From contig WBMW01005542.1 in assembly GCA_013396635.1 (NCBI GenBank), forward strand, positions 2,353,527 through 2,417,526: a stretch of 64,000 nt of DNA, given 5' to 3'. The notes beneath the pieces are model-generated. The model had not been told where the DNA came from and did no database searches. It worked only from the letters and a program-made list of their open reading frames with translations. Both the position numbers and the translations under genes were made by a program. Source of the stretch: Penelope pileata (Eukaryota; Chordata; Aves; Galliformes; Cracidae). Of the stretch, positions 47,444 to 59,640 are shown piece after piece; positions within the stretch are counted from its first letter, which is position 1, and the number at the start of each line of letters is the position of its first letter.

Positions 47444-50400
47444 GCATTCAAGTATTTTTTCTTTGGCCCACACAGTCTCCTGACACTACTGACTCGTACA
47501 TTTTGTTGATGGCAAAATGGCCACCCATATCATGAGTAAAGTATGTAAACTCTGGTCTTAGATCTGAGTACTCTGAACGCCCACTGATGAGATTTTCTAA
47601 TATTCTACAGTCAATAAGATATAAAAGAACAGTTTTATCCTGCCTTTGCATTGCTGGTTCACATATATTAAGATGTTGACCTTATAAAACTGCCACGTCT
47701 TGGGTTTCTTGTACTGAACTTTAAGGAGTTACAGCTGTGCTTGCTGAGTATTGAGCTCTGGGAATTTTAGCACTTTTCTGTGATTTCCTGTTAATTTAAC
47801 CCTAATCAGCTCTGGCATTCTTCAGCACTGTCGGCCTCTTCTGCATCTCTATGAGTATCTGTGCCTATGAAAACTCTGTTCACAAGTTCAGAACCACCTA
47901 GCATCATTGTAACGTCTTGCTCTGTCAGTTATAGGCCCTGTTTTAATGTAAGGTTATTTGGTTTTTTTGATTAAACTGCCAAGTGTCTCACCAGTATGGG
48001 GAGACCATAAATATAGAGGATAAAAGGAAAACCTGACAACAACACTGCAGATAAAGATTCCTAAAAGGGATCTGAATAATATAGTGCCAGCAAAATACTT
48101 TCACAAGGGATGTATTTATTTCTCAGCTGCTGATAAGATGTGAGAAACATGTGGACTGTCATTTCACTGTAATTCTCCGTGTTTTTTTTCTGTGGAAATG
48201 TAGCACTGAGGACTTAATCTGGAGAGGTTATCTCCAGAGTTTGTAGGCACATGACTCTGGTCAACTGGAAGAGATTCAACACTACCAGAATGGTTGTGTC
48301 AGAATGGCACATCATTGGTGAGTATTAGGCTAGGGTTCCCCAAACACCATTTTCCAAAAAATGGTAGTGAGAATAGGGACTGATCTCCTTGATGTATACT
48401 GAGATTACCTCCAGTTCTTTCAAGACATGCTACAACTCATTTTTTTGATTTTGATCTGAAACAACTTGTATGGCAATCTGCTGTATAGATTTGCTCACCT
48501 ACCCACTTTTCTTATTTTCATGTCCTGGTTTTCCAGTCTGTTCTTTCCACTAAGCATTGTTTCTACTTCCTACACTTCTCAAGACCCTTCTTCAAAATCT
48601 TTTTGGTATTGCTCTTTATATATTATTGATATTATTAAAAAAAATCTGCGGATTACTGAACAGTTTTATTGTATACGCATTAATGTTTCATTCATGAAAC
48701 ACGTTGGGTCTGTGGTAGAACATCTGAAGTATTCATGTTGAGGTTTACTCGTGATTTCCAAAAGTGAACACGAGGTTTTGTAAGGACTGACCTTTTTTTT
48801 TTTTGCTCTAGAGCCTGTTTGATGCTTACAAGACAATGTTTTATTCTGATATGTAACCTTTTACTTATGGTCTGTAAAACAAACAAGCAAACAAACATAG
48901 ATGCCACTTGTTGAATACATTTAACGTGCTATTCAACTGTTAATATCCGCAACCTCTCTGCATTATGCAGCAGGAATGCAGAGGATTTGGAAGCAGTAAC
49001 TCCTCATTTTGTTTTGCATTGTTTCCTCAAACGTGGGCAAATGTATTGTCTGCTCCAACTTATTATGATTTCTCTGCAAGAATGCTTGTATTGGTTTTCA
49101 GGAGTAGGGAGCCTCTGGGTTTGTTGGTTCTTCTACTTCCCACAGTTGTGCTTGTGGCTTGAATATTCCTATGTTATTTCATTAAGTGCCATCTTCATGT
49201 AGGATGGTCTCACCCTGCTGCATTAGCTCTAGTATGATGTATGTCAGGCATTTAAATATGATCAGCTGGACCTGTTTGTATGATGGAACTACAGATTTTT
49301 GGCACAGAGATTTTGACTTGTGTTCTTAGTAAATCAGAGTCAATTCTTCCAGGGTAATTGTTTATAATTATTTTCTAAATATATCCTGATATCGATACCC
49401 AACAGTAATAATGGGTTCTTCCCTGTAGAAGTAATGTCTTTTACCTCATAAGTGTAACGATTACAATTACTCTAATCCTTTTCTCTAGCTTTGTTTTCCC
49501 CTTCAAATCCAATCAGTCACCTGAGCCTCTCTCTCATCATGTCCATCTTGTTGAATCAAATACTACTTCTTCGATCTTCCTGCAGGGTAAGGCTAAATGG
49601 TGAAGATTCTTCTCCATCTGGTTTATTAAATGAGCAGTGCCAGCTCCTGTCTCTGCTCTGCCAGTGATGCCAGCTTTGATTACTTGCCTCTTGTCTTCTC
49701 CTTCAGGCGCCTTATACTTTCTCTCATGCTGTTTCTATATTTAGGAGGATGGTGCAAACTGAAAGCTGTAACTTTGCTCTCTTCCAACTTTCCTTTTTAA
49801 ACCTGACCTTTGGTTTGGTATTTATAGATTGTTCCCATATGTCATTGGCTGAGTAGGTGAATAGGGTCTGTGACTTGTGCTAAGCTGTTTCACCAATACC
49901 TTGTTTTCCTAGTCACTCTCAGCAGTAGTTCTGCCTTGGCTGTCTAACATAAATATTGTAAATACTCTGTGAAACAGAGTCTTTGATATGTTTCTGTTCA
50001 CTGTTAAGCAGAGTTGAGCTTTGACTGCAATTCCTGTTTTTTATCTACTGTGATCACAAAAAGAGAACACTTATTCTAAGAGTAAGAAACAGAAGGAATC
50101 CACAACATTTATGATATACTACTTCTATATGGGTTTCATTACATTAGTGTGCTGGTGACTGTGAAGTCAAAATATACCTTGGGAAAAAATATTGAAATTA
50201 TTGTACCATTTAGCTCTGGAAAATCCAGACTGACTCTAGGATTTGTGCACAGGACAATAAAAGATACTTTTGTCAGATGGAGTAGAATAATCACATGGAT
50301 TGATTAAAACCAGGGGCTCTGAAGTTCCATTCATCACTATGCCCTCGTGTTCCCACGGGATCCTGAGTAGCTCACTGCTATTTCTCTCTTTCCCTGTTTG

Positions 50401-51126
50401 CAAGCAGAAGTAATATTTTTGGAATGTCAATGTATAAAATTTGTACATTGTTTGCTGAAATGAGACATCTTTAAAGTTGGCTCTTCTAAACTGTGGTCAT
50501 ATGGATGGTAATAGTCTGCTGTAATTTGCCTATACCAAAAGCAGTAACAATTGTATCCTGCCATAACAGTTGGGTGACTACTCCTGATAAATAATCCACT
50601 ATATAACCATTGGTTTTTATTATGAAATAAAATGTGTGTAATTGTTAACATCCACTGCATTGAGAATCCAAGTTGCTTCAAAAGAAAGCCTCTGTCAGGA
50701 GGTAACTGACAGGGAATGTGGGTCATTATTTTGGAATATCATATTTTCAAATGTAAGTATTTAAAAACAATTGGTTGACTGTAGTTCAAAGGATTTGGAT
50801 TTTGAGTTCAATTCAGTAACAACTCAGCACAAGATTCTTGAAGCTTCTGGAAACAGTGTGAAGGAGCTGGAATTTCATAAATGTGTAAGGCTTTTTCCTA
50901 GTGACAGGTCCTTATCATCAAGGAGAACATGAAGATTAGAAATTAGGTCTTGGGATTGAAATGTGATTGTGTCAGAAGTCTGAGGTTTGGAAAAAGGGAT
51001 CTCGTTGGAGGGATGTAAGGAAGGCTTTAATATTTGTTCTATCATCTATGTATTGCTTGTTCGTTTTCAGAGCGTAGACTGTGGTCCTTCTTTGAGGAGG
51101 GTCTGTATTTCTCTCTGAGTCTCTCT
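47444..51126 (+). other. CPQ: CPQ intron 3, no gene seen
   Basis: AT-rich intronic sequence with an AAAC repeat at 48876-48897. No exon or RNA gene is recognised. Confidence 0.55.
48876..48897. repeat. (AAAC)n microsatellite
   Basis: About five AAAC units, one changed to AAGC. Confidence 0.85.
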
Positions 51127-51806
51127 TAGAATCATAGAATCATCAAGGTTGGAAAAGACATACGAGATCATTTAGTCCAATGGTCCACCTGCTACCAAGA
51201 TTACCTGTTAAACCACTAAACCATGTCCCTTAGTGCCTCATCTGGACATTTCTTGAACACATCCAGGGACGGTGACTCTACCACCTCCCCGGGCAGCCTG
51301 TTCCAGTGCATCAACACTCTTTTGGAGAAGTTTTTCCTAATATCTACCCTGAATCTCCCCTGACACAACTCGAGACCATTCCCTCTCATCCTATCACTAG
51401 TTACCTGCAAGAAGAGGCGGACCCCCGCCTCACCAGAGCTGAGCATAGGAGGATGATCACCTCCCTGCTCCTGCTGGCTGCAGTATTTCTGATGCAGGCC
51501 AGGATGCCCTTGGTCTTCTTGGCCACCTGGGCATGCTGCTGGCTCATGTTCAGCTGGGCATCAGCCAACCCTCAGGTCCTTTTCCTCAGCACAGTCTACC
51601 AGCCACTCTGCCCCAAGCCTATAGTGTTGCGTGGTGTTGTGACCAAAGTGAAGGACCCAGCACTTGGTCTTGTTGAACTTCTTCCCATTGGCTTCAGCCC
51701 AGCGATGCAGCCTGTCCAGGTCCCTCTGTAGGGCCTTCCTACCCTCAGGCAGATTGACTTTTCCTCCCAACTTGGTGTCATCTGCAAACTTACTGAGGGT
51801 GCACTC
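51127..51806 (-). mobile_element. CR1 3' half-element, antisense
   Basis: The left end is the CR1 terminus (AGAATCATAGAATCATCAAG). The sequence then follows the reverse complement of the 3' untranslated region and RT C-terminus. Minus-strand frames give FRVDIRKNFSKRVLMHWNRL (about 51290-51350), DLDRLHRWAEANGKKFNKTK (about 51650-51720) and the SKFADDTK-type region at the right edge (about 51770-51806). Frames are interrupted. The element is truncated on its 5' side at about 51806, inside the RT palm. Confidence 0.92.
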
Positions 51807-53952
51807 TTCCTGCAGTCTCCAAAGAAGGAAACAATAGCTTTCAGGGCTCCCAGTTTCAGGCTCTGAGAGGGCTGCTGTTGATGCTGGGGGGACGTGGGAG
51901 AGCCAGAAAGAGTTTGAAGGGACCAGGCAGCTTGAGTGTGCACTTCATATCTCCAGAAGGGATGTTAGAGGGAACCAAGTTTGTGCTTGAGTGGGGATTC
52001 ACCACTGTCCAGATGCAGCTAGCACCTGGAATCCAAAATCTTGGTCTACTGAGTTCATCTGAGAGATCATCCAAGACTGTGTGCAACTCCACAAAACCAT
52101 TTGTTTGTCTTTTTTTCCTCTTTGCTTAGTTTATTATGCTGAAAATTGAGGAAAACAGAAGTTGTGTGCTGCAGTGCCGGAGAGAATTCTAATATTTCAG
52201 TGTTGCCAGAGCTGTGATGTGAATAGGCGTACCCACGAGAAAACTTAGCAGAGCTACTTGGAATAATAAGTGCAGCTGCAATTTATGATTTAGAAACATA
52301 AATGTTTTTCAGTACCTAAAATTAGGCTTCAATCATATAAAACTTTGTGTGGTGCTTCTCAGCAACACTCCGTGATGGATTCTTTAACCCTCTCCTGTAT
52401 AGAATGGTACTTTTTATTTCTCAGATATTTTGGTGTTGCTTACTGTCAGACTTGAGAGTTAGTGAAAAGGTGACAGAATCCAGGCAAGTGGGAGAAGTTG
52501 ATAAGGAACTGAAGAACACCACCGCAAAACATCAGACATGTTCAGGTAGTGCTTGTCCTTAAAAGTTTCCAGAGAGAGGAAAGGAGAATGCCATTCATTC
52601 CCCTCTGAGGGTCTTCCCCATAAGGTGTCTAAGCTGTAGTAGCTAATGTAATTGGTCATATGTTTAATACAAGATTTTTTAGAAAAGAACAATTTGAAAT
52701 GCATAGATCAGTGTCAGCTCACTATGTGGTGTCCTTTGCTGTGTATCTGTCTAAGCAGAATATATGACATAGAAGGAGGATGCTGTTGCTTTCAAGTAGA
52801 TCTAGATGAGTAAAGAAAACATAACGGTATTTCAAAGCACTCAGCTCAGTTCAGTATACTTTGGACACTGGGGGAAATTAGAGAGCATCTGTGAGATTTG
52901 AAGGGGTTTTTAGTCCAAGTATGATTCTGGCTGAGAAGTTCTAACCACAAGAATCTTGTTTTCCACCTCCACCCAAGTTTTTCAGGAAGACTTTATGGGG
53001 GTTAGCAGGGAGCAGAGGACAGGAGCTAGCAAGGTTTGCAACTCAGCCTGGCCACTGGGGTTTCAGAAGGATGCTCCATCTCCCGTAGGTGTTTTTGTGT
53101 TGACAGATCAGGAATTTCCCAGGAGAGTGATGTTTTGTCAGCATCTTTATAACCAAGCCGTTCAGTAAGTTCAGAACTCTGGTTTTGAGGCAGTATGAAG
53201 TGATACTGTGTGAGGTGCCATAGGTCATGTCAGCCATCAGCTGCCATTGCAGGTGGAACAGTTCAGTGGTTACGTTGTGGATCAAGCACTGTGCTCTTAA
53301 ACCAGGAGTTTTGTTAATACTGATATTCATCAGCGAACCTTTGTGTTCATGCAGATGAAACTACTTTAGGAGTAGCACCGAGGCTTTGCAAGCTGCAAGT
53401 CATCTTTGGGCTGCACTTAAAGAGAACAACTGCTTTAGGCTACATGATGAATAGTTGTGAACTGCATACATGCAGAGTTGTTCTGTAGAATTGTGTTTGT
53501 TTCAAATCTAGCTTGTCTATAAACAAATACCACTTCCAGTGAATAGTTTAAGTAACTCCATTATGCTTATACATAAGTACAGCACAGAGTATTTTACAGT
53601 CGTTTTGCAGAAAAAACTTTTTGACAGCTGAAACTGAATTCATCCTATGTGTATTAGCTTGTAAAACTATATGCTTCTATAATTATATGCTACACTTCTA
53701 CATGGATTTTTTTTAACAGATTTTCTATTTATAAAGTTGTATTTGTGGTCTCAGTGTTAATATTAATCATTAACAATCATTACCATGGTTTTCCTGCATA
53801 GTGCTATTTAGGGGCCAAAAGTCATTCCTAATTCACCTTTCAACACCAGGAAGAAAATTCCCACTGCTTATTCTGTCATTGTTCTGCAGTGTTGCACAAG
53901 GTGGACTTCAGTCTTCTCATACCCTGAGCTTTGAGGCTGTACTTGGTACGCA

Positions 53953-53971
53953 GTGTGTGTATGCGTGTGTG
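53953..53971. repeat. Imperfect (GT)n
   Basis: GT-rich dinucleotide tract interrupted by ATGC. Confidence 0.7.
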
Positions 53972-56900
53972 AATGCAGGTGGCTTGCTGCATGCCCTTCC
54001 TCTTGCAGGCTGCCTGAGCAGAAGGGTGGCACCCAGGACAGGTGGGTGAGGAGGAAGCCCATGGTCCCCCTGGACAGCCCTCTTCTCCTGAAGCTGTTGG
54101 AGGGAGAGCTGCAGCTGCCTCTTTTCAGTTAGTCTGGAATCTTTTAGTGTTCCTAAATCCAATTCACTTTCTCCAGCACACTTTTGACATGACCGTGTGT
54201 CTGTATCTCTTCATTAATGCCCAAAAGTGTGTGTACATTTAAGTTTACTTATAGACTATGAAATTCATGATTACTGTTGTACTTTCTAACCAAAGCCTCC
54301 AGCCTGCTACCTTTTATCCAAAAACATTTTCCTCAGCAACATGGATAAACTAATAAATTGGAAAGAAAATTGCATCATTTCAGGCAGTCTGTCTTCCAAC
54401 AGAGACTCCGGGAGGCACTCTTAATTAGATTCTAAAGAGATCCATAAAATATAAGAGCAGAATAGAGAGTAATCTTTCCTCTCCCCTTCAGCAGATGATG
54501 AAGAAATCAGCATATCTCCACATTTGAATGGAAAGAGAACAAATCTTTAAATAATAAGCAAAATAGTATGAATAAGTAGAATATACTGCAGAGCACAATA
54601 AACTTGTTATCTAAAACAAAGCAGTAAGAGAGAAAGTGTTGCCATTTGATGGCCCTTTCTCCTTTCCTTTTGAGGAAGGAAAATGACTTGAGTTCTTAAG
54701 ACTTAACTATTTTCTTGGGAAACTCCTACCTTAATTTCCTTGAGGCTGCTGCTATGTGATGGGAGTTCTTTCTGCTCACACCCAAGGGTATGAGCAGTGT
54801 GAGAGGATCCCAGAACTGATTCAATCATTCTCCCCAGTATGGGTTTTCACTGGAAAGATTTTGTTCAGCCCAACACTCTTCATTTACCAGGCATGGCACT
54901 AATTGCAGGGAGGAGAGTTGTTCGAAGGAAATATGGACCTATTGGGAGACTTTGTGTCATCTGATTTAGATTATGAAGCTCCTGGGAGAATCTGCCACAG
55001 TCAACAAATACAACTGGGGAAAGAGTGCTCCCACTTGGCATGACATTTTGCCATGCTGCTTAATATTTAGTCCTAATTTTGAGCAGTTATTGTAAAATTG
55101 TAATAAGCCTTAAAAATATGTTCTGTTGCTAAAAGGAACTTTTCTGCTTACAGCGGATTTCAGGCTTGAGACTGAAAGATTCAGAATGAATGTAACTCTG
55201 CAGTGACAGGCAGACTTGAAAATAAAAACATACTGTTTTATTGGAGAATGATTTTATCAAGTCAGTGTACACTACTAAAAAATATACTCTGAACACTCAG
55301 AAATGTACATTTCATTTTATGTTTCATGAATATCTGTATATAATATGTAAACTGCATAGGCAAATATAAAGATCGGATGATGCTAAAATAGCTGCTTTCG
55401 TATGGAACTACTGAAATCTCTTACGTGAGGGGAAAAATAAACGGTATCCCTTCTGCATTATTACCACTAAAATAATTTTTGTTCTCTTGCCCGCAGTTTT
55501 TTTTTTTTCTACTCAAACACAGAATGTATCGAATTGTATTCCTTGTTATATAGAACATCTAAAAGGAGTTCAATACGCTGTAGAAATGAAATCTATGGGA
55601 GTAAGGAAAGCGTTTGTGTAGTGAAGATGTTTCAGAGATTCAGCTCCCTTCAGAAAATAAAGGGGCTCAATGAGTGTCTTGTGATAGTTTTTGGTATCTT
55701 GTAGTTTGTTCACGGCTTAAGACTGCATCCAGTCAAGTCCTTTTCTCTTTCTTCTCATATCCCTTCAAGCAGTCAGTTTTTAAAGCCTGCTGCTTTTTTT
55801 CATTTTTAAAAATCATGGAAGGTTTGCCACTGATTTTCAATGAAAACCCATAAACAGCAAAAAAGGATAACTAGATTTCTCTATTTCTTCTCTTCTGTTT
55901 GACTCCTAGGATTTAATTCCATGCTATCTATCATGATAATATTCCAGTTATTCTACTGTCTAGTTTTTTTACTGTTGTTAGTAAGTTCTCCCCTTTTGTC
56001 CATCTAAGTGGTTGCCTTTGATGCTTAGATGCTGTTCTTTCTCCTGCTGTTTCCAGGACCATGTTAGGCCTCTGTCATTCATGTTCATGTCTTGTGGGTT
56101 TTTCTGAACTATCCTCGCATTTCTGTTGACCCTTAAGCCTTACTTTTTAAACTGTAAAAGCATGTCTCCACGAGGCTTTGTCTGTGTTGCAGCACCAACC
56201 AATTGTAGACAAAGGCTATTCCTAAATGTAGTTCTGTTTAAGATGGGCTTGTATTTCAGCCTTTTTATGGAGGACAGTGCCCAGAGGGTGTACTGCTCTG
56301 AAGGACATGAGGTGTAGAGAAGGAAGGGAGGAAGAAAAGCTTCATCCGCTCTCTCATCTCTGGATTTGAAACTTTCTCCTCACTCCCCTCTATTTCTGCA
56401 GTAACCTGATGAAAAGGAGGAAGTTTCATGGTGAGTAAGAACAGTACCCTCCTTCCCTACTCTTTTTGTTCACCTCACTGAAAGCTGTTTGCTGTGTGCT
56501 ACCCTCTACCATGACCACCTCTCAGAAGGGTGAGGACCTGCTTTTCCCATTCCCTAATGCTTTGCATTCCCACCAGAGGAAGGTCAAGGTCCCCTATCAC
56601 TTTGTGTATGTGCCTGAGCATGAAAAATCTTCACTTTCCCTGTTCCTGACTGTCTGCAATGAGGCAGAGACTTGGAAACACTGTTATGGTAATTGGCCCT
56701 GCCTTGAAAGCTGTGATGCCACTTCACACCTGTTTGTGGGTGATAATTTTAACTTACGTATTCATTACTGGTAGTGATGAACATCATTAAGTGGAGAATG
56801 TATGAAGGCCAGAGAAGTATTCTGGACAGCTGGCCGACTACAGTTTGCTTATGTGCTGCTGGCCCTGTGACTCCTCTTTCATTCTCTGCTTTTCAAATAA

Positions 56901-57082
56901 AGAAAATGTGTTTTCTTTTTTGTTTGGATTTATTTACATCCTTCCTGTAGGTATAAAATACAACATCTGTTAGCAGGGAGTTTTTTTAATCTGTCCTCTG
57001 TGCTCACTAGAGTAGTGATTGTGGGGTCACTGAAGATATAAATATGGATTCTGCTCAAGGCTGAGAAGCCAGGAGTTCAATG

Positions 57083-57099
57083 AAAAAAAAAAAAAAAAA
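57083..57099. repeat. (A)17 homopolymer
   Basis: A run of 17 adenines in intron 3. Confidence 0.9.
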
Positions 57100-58689
57100 G
57101 GAACCCCACGAAGCCAGAAGTCTTGCAGCTGCTGGCCGTTAGGATCATCACCAGCATTCCCTCCAGGAGCCCTCTGCTAGCATATCTATGGCAACATGCA
57201 GTAGGCGGCTGTGGTCCCACAAGGCAGGGATGTAAACATAGCAGGAAGGAGGTTGGTTGTTCTTGCTGAGCACAAGACGGCCAAACAGGTGTGTGGCTTA
57301 AATGGTTCCCTCCAGGTATTAGCAGCTGCTGGAGAATCCACCTAATGCCTTCAGGATGCAAAAAGTATCTTTTTCCGCAGAAGAGCAGCTGATGCAAGCC
57401 TCCACTTTATACTGAAGTCTGGGAAAGATATAGTGCAGGCTATTTCCACTTTCCCAGCAATCTTACAGTCCTGGGGTGAAACTCACTGGATTTGCTGCAT
57501 TTGATCGTTTTACTGTTAACAGTTGCTTTCTGCTGCTTGTTTGACAAAGCATATCTAATCAGTGCTATTTTCTAAAAACTTCTGTGGTTGTCATAGAATT
57601 CCCTTGGTGCATGTGGTACTGGATATTATAATGAAATACAAACATATACGTTACTTGCATTCTGTAGTCTAGTACATATATAATTATGTCAAAGCCATTA
57701 TGCTTATTTGGTAAGGCCTAATTTTAATGAATGCCTAGCACTGATTGGATGCAGTTTTCCAAATGTTAATTTAAATGGAGCCCATATGGTTACAGAATGA
57801 TGCTGTAGTCTTTTTCAAAGGGAGTTTTCTTTGGTAAGGCCAAATGTCTCTGGAGTCTCTTGTCCTCTTTGTTATACTTCAGCAGATGCTACAGCAATTA
57901 AATGTTGGTACAAGTAATCTGGATGAGATTGTATAACCGGTCTTCAAATAATCTGCCCCTGACAGCAAGCAACTATGTTATCTTCTTGTGGAATTGTACA
58001 AGATTATACTTTTGCTTCTTAGTTTCTCAGAATTTTCTGTGTGTATTCATATTTTCTTTTCAGTTTAACAGCCTTGCTATTATTTCAACTTGCTGTAAAC
58101 CAGCAAATGAAATCCTACAAAGCCAACATAAAAAGCAAATAAAGCAAGAGAATCTTGGGACAAATGATGACAGAAAAACAAAATTAGGCTGAATTTATTT
58201 CTTTTATATTTTGCCAAGTGGCTTTAAATGGAGAATAGTCTTGATTTTATTTTTAAAGGCCTAATTCTTCTGAGAAGATTAACAATACTTTACTTTTGAC
58301 ATGTTGACTAATTCTGTTACAAGTTAGGGCATTTTTGCCTTTCTATTCAGATAATGGTGAGAATCTTGAAAGAATATATACAGTGTGTGAGTGTGCACAA
58401 GGACAAGTTTTATTTTGTAAGGACTCTGCTGCTGTGTAGTTCCTGATGCTGGAAAAGGGAATTTACTCAAGTGGAGTTTTGCCTTTGCCATACTGCTACT
58501 GATGAAGAGAAAGATCCTGCAGTGAAGCAGTCACAATTAGCTGTTCTCTGTAGCTAAGCAGCAGATCAAGATGTACAGTTTTCCTTCTGTTTTGCTACAG
58601 GATGTTCCAACACTCCTTTAAAATGCAAAGCTTTGTTTGTGAGGGGGAGCAGAAGTATGAGGAAGATGTGATCCTGTTACTCTTCAGCT

Positions 58690-59638
58690 GTATTGCTCTT
58701 CAGCGTCTTTATCAATGACATAGATGGTGGGATTGAGTGCACCCTCATCAAGATTGCTGACAACACCAAGCTGAGTGGTGCAGCTGATACAGCAGAAGGA
58801 AGGGATGTCATTCAGAGGGACCCAGACAAGCTGGAGAAGTGGGCTCATGTGAACCTAACGAGTTTCAACAAGACCAAGTGCAAGGTGTTGCACTTGGGTC
58901 GAGGAAATCCCATGTATGAGTACAGACTAGGAGAAGAACTCATTGAGAGCAGCCCTGCCGAGAAGGAGTTGGGGGTTCTGGTGGATAAAAAGCTGGACAT
59001 GAGCCAGCAGTGTGTGCTTGCAGCCTGGAAGGCTGATGGTATCCTGGGCTCCACCAGAAGAGGGCTGGCAGCAGGGAGAGGGAGGGGATTGTCCCTCTCT
59101 GCTCTGCCATCGTGAGGCCCCACCTGCAGTACTGCATCCAGGTCTGGGGCCCCCAGCACAAGAAGGATGTGGAGCTGTTGGAGCAGGTCCAGAGGACAGC
59201 CACGAAGATGCTCAGAGGGCTGGAGCACCTCTCGTATGCAGAAAGATTGAAGGATCTGGACTTGTTCAGCCTGAAGAGAACGCTGCGGGGAGACCTCATT
59301 GCAGCCCTGCAGTACATAAAGGGAGCTTATAAACAAGAGGGAGATCAACTTTTTACACAGTCTGATAGTGATAGGACAAGGACGAATGGCTTTAAACTAA
59401 AAGAGAGGAGATTTAGACTAGATATTAAGAGTGAATTCTTTACTCACAGGGTGGTGAGGCACTGGCACAGGCTGCCCAGAGAAGCTGTGGATGCCCCATC
59501 CCTGGAGGTGCTCAAGGCCGGGTGGGATGGGGCCCTGGGCAGCCTGATCTGATGGGTGGCAGCCCTGCCCACAGCAGGGAGTTGGAACTAGAGGATCTTT
59601 AAAGCTTCTTTCAACCCAAGCCATTCTTTGATTCTGTT
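58690..59638 (+). mobile_element. CR1 LINE, 5'-truncated, longest and best-preserved copy
   Basis: About 950 bases of CR1 on the plus strand, from the RT palm to the 3' terminus. The first frame (58693-59115) reads FSVFINDIDGGIECTLIKIA then DNTKLSGAADTAEGRDVIQR, followed by KCKVLHLGRGNPMYEYRLGE and the thumb region. A single frameshift near 59070-59090 moves it to a second frame (59112-59552). That frame carries RPHLQYCIQVWGPQ, MLRGLEHLSYAERLKDLDLF, FFTHRVVRHWHRLPREAVDA and GWDGALGSLI before the stop. There is no in-frame stop in either half. The YADD-type catalytic motif reads IADN, so the enzyme would be inactive even without the frameshift and truncation. The tail ends CCATTCTTTGATTCTG. 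A 7-base match, CTGTTAC, sits just before the element (58674-58680) and at its end (59634-59640). Confidence 0.95.
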
Positions 59639-59640
59639 AC

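Larger units (their letters stand above)
51807..58689 (+). other. CPQ: CPQ intron 3, no gene seen
   Basis: AT-rich intronic DNA with a GT-rich stretch at 53953-53971 and an A17 tract at 57083-57099. The 102-codon frame at 56466-56774 and the 106-codon minus frame at 57077-57397 have no recognisable family and no splice context. Confidence 0.55.

Noticed and set aside
56466..56774. 102-codon frame followed by AATAAA near 56897
   Set aside because: The protein resembles nothing I recognise; AATAAA is common in AT-rich introns, and no acceptor or homology supports an exon.
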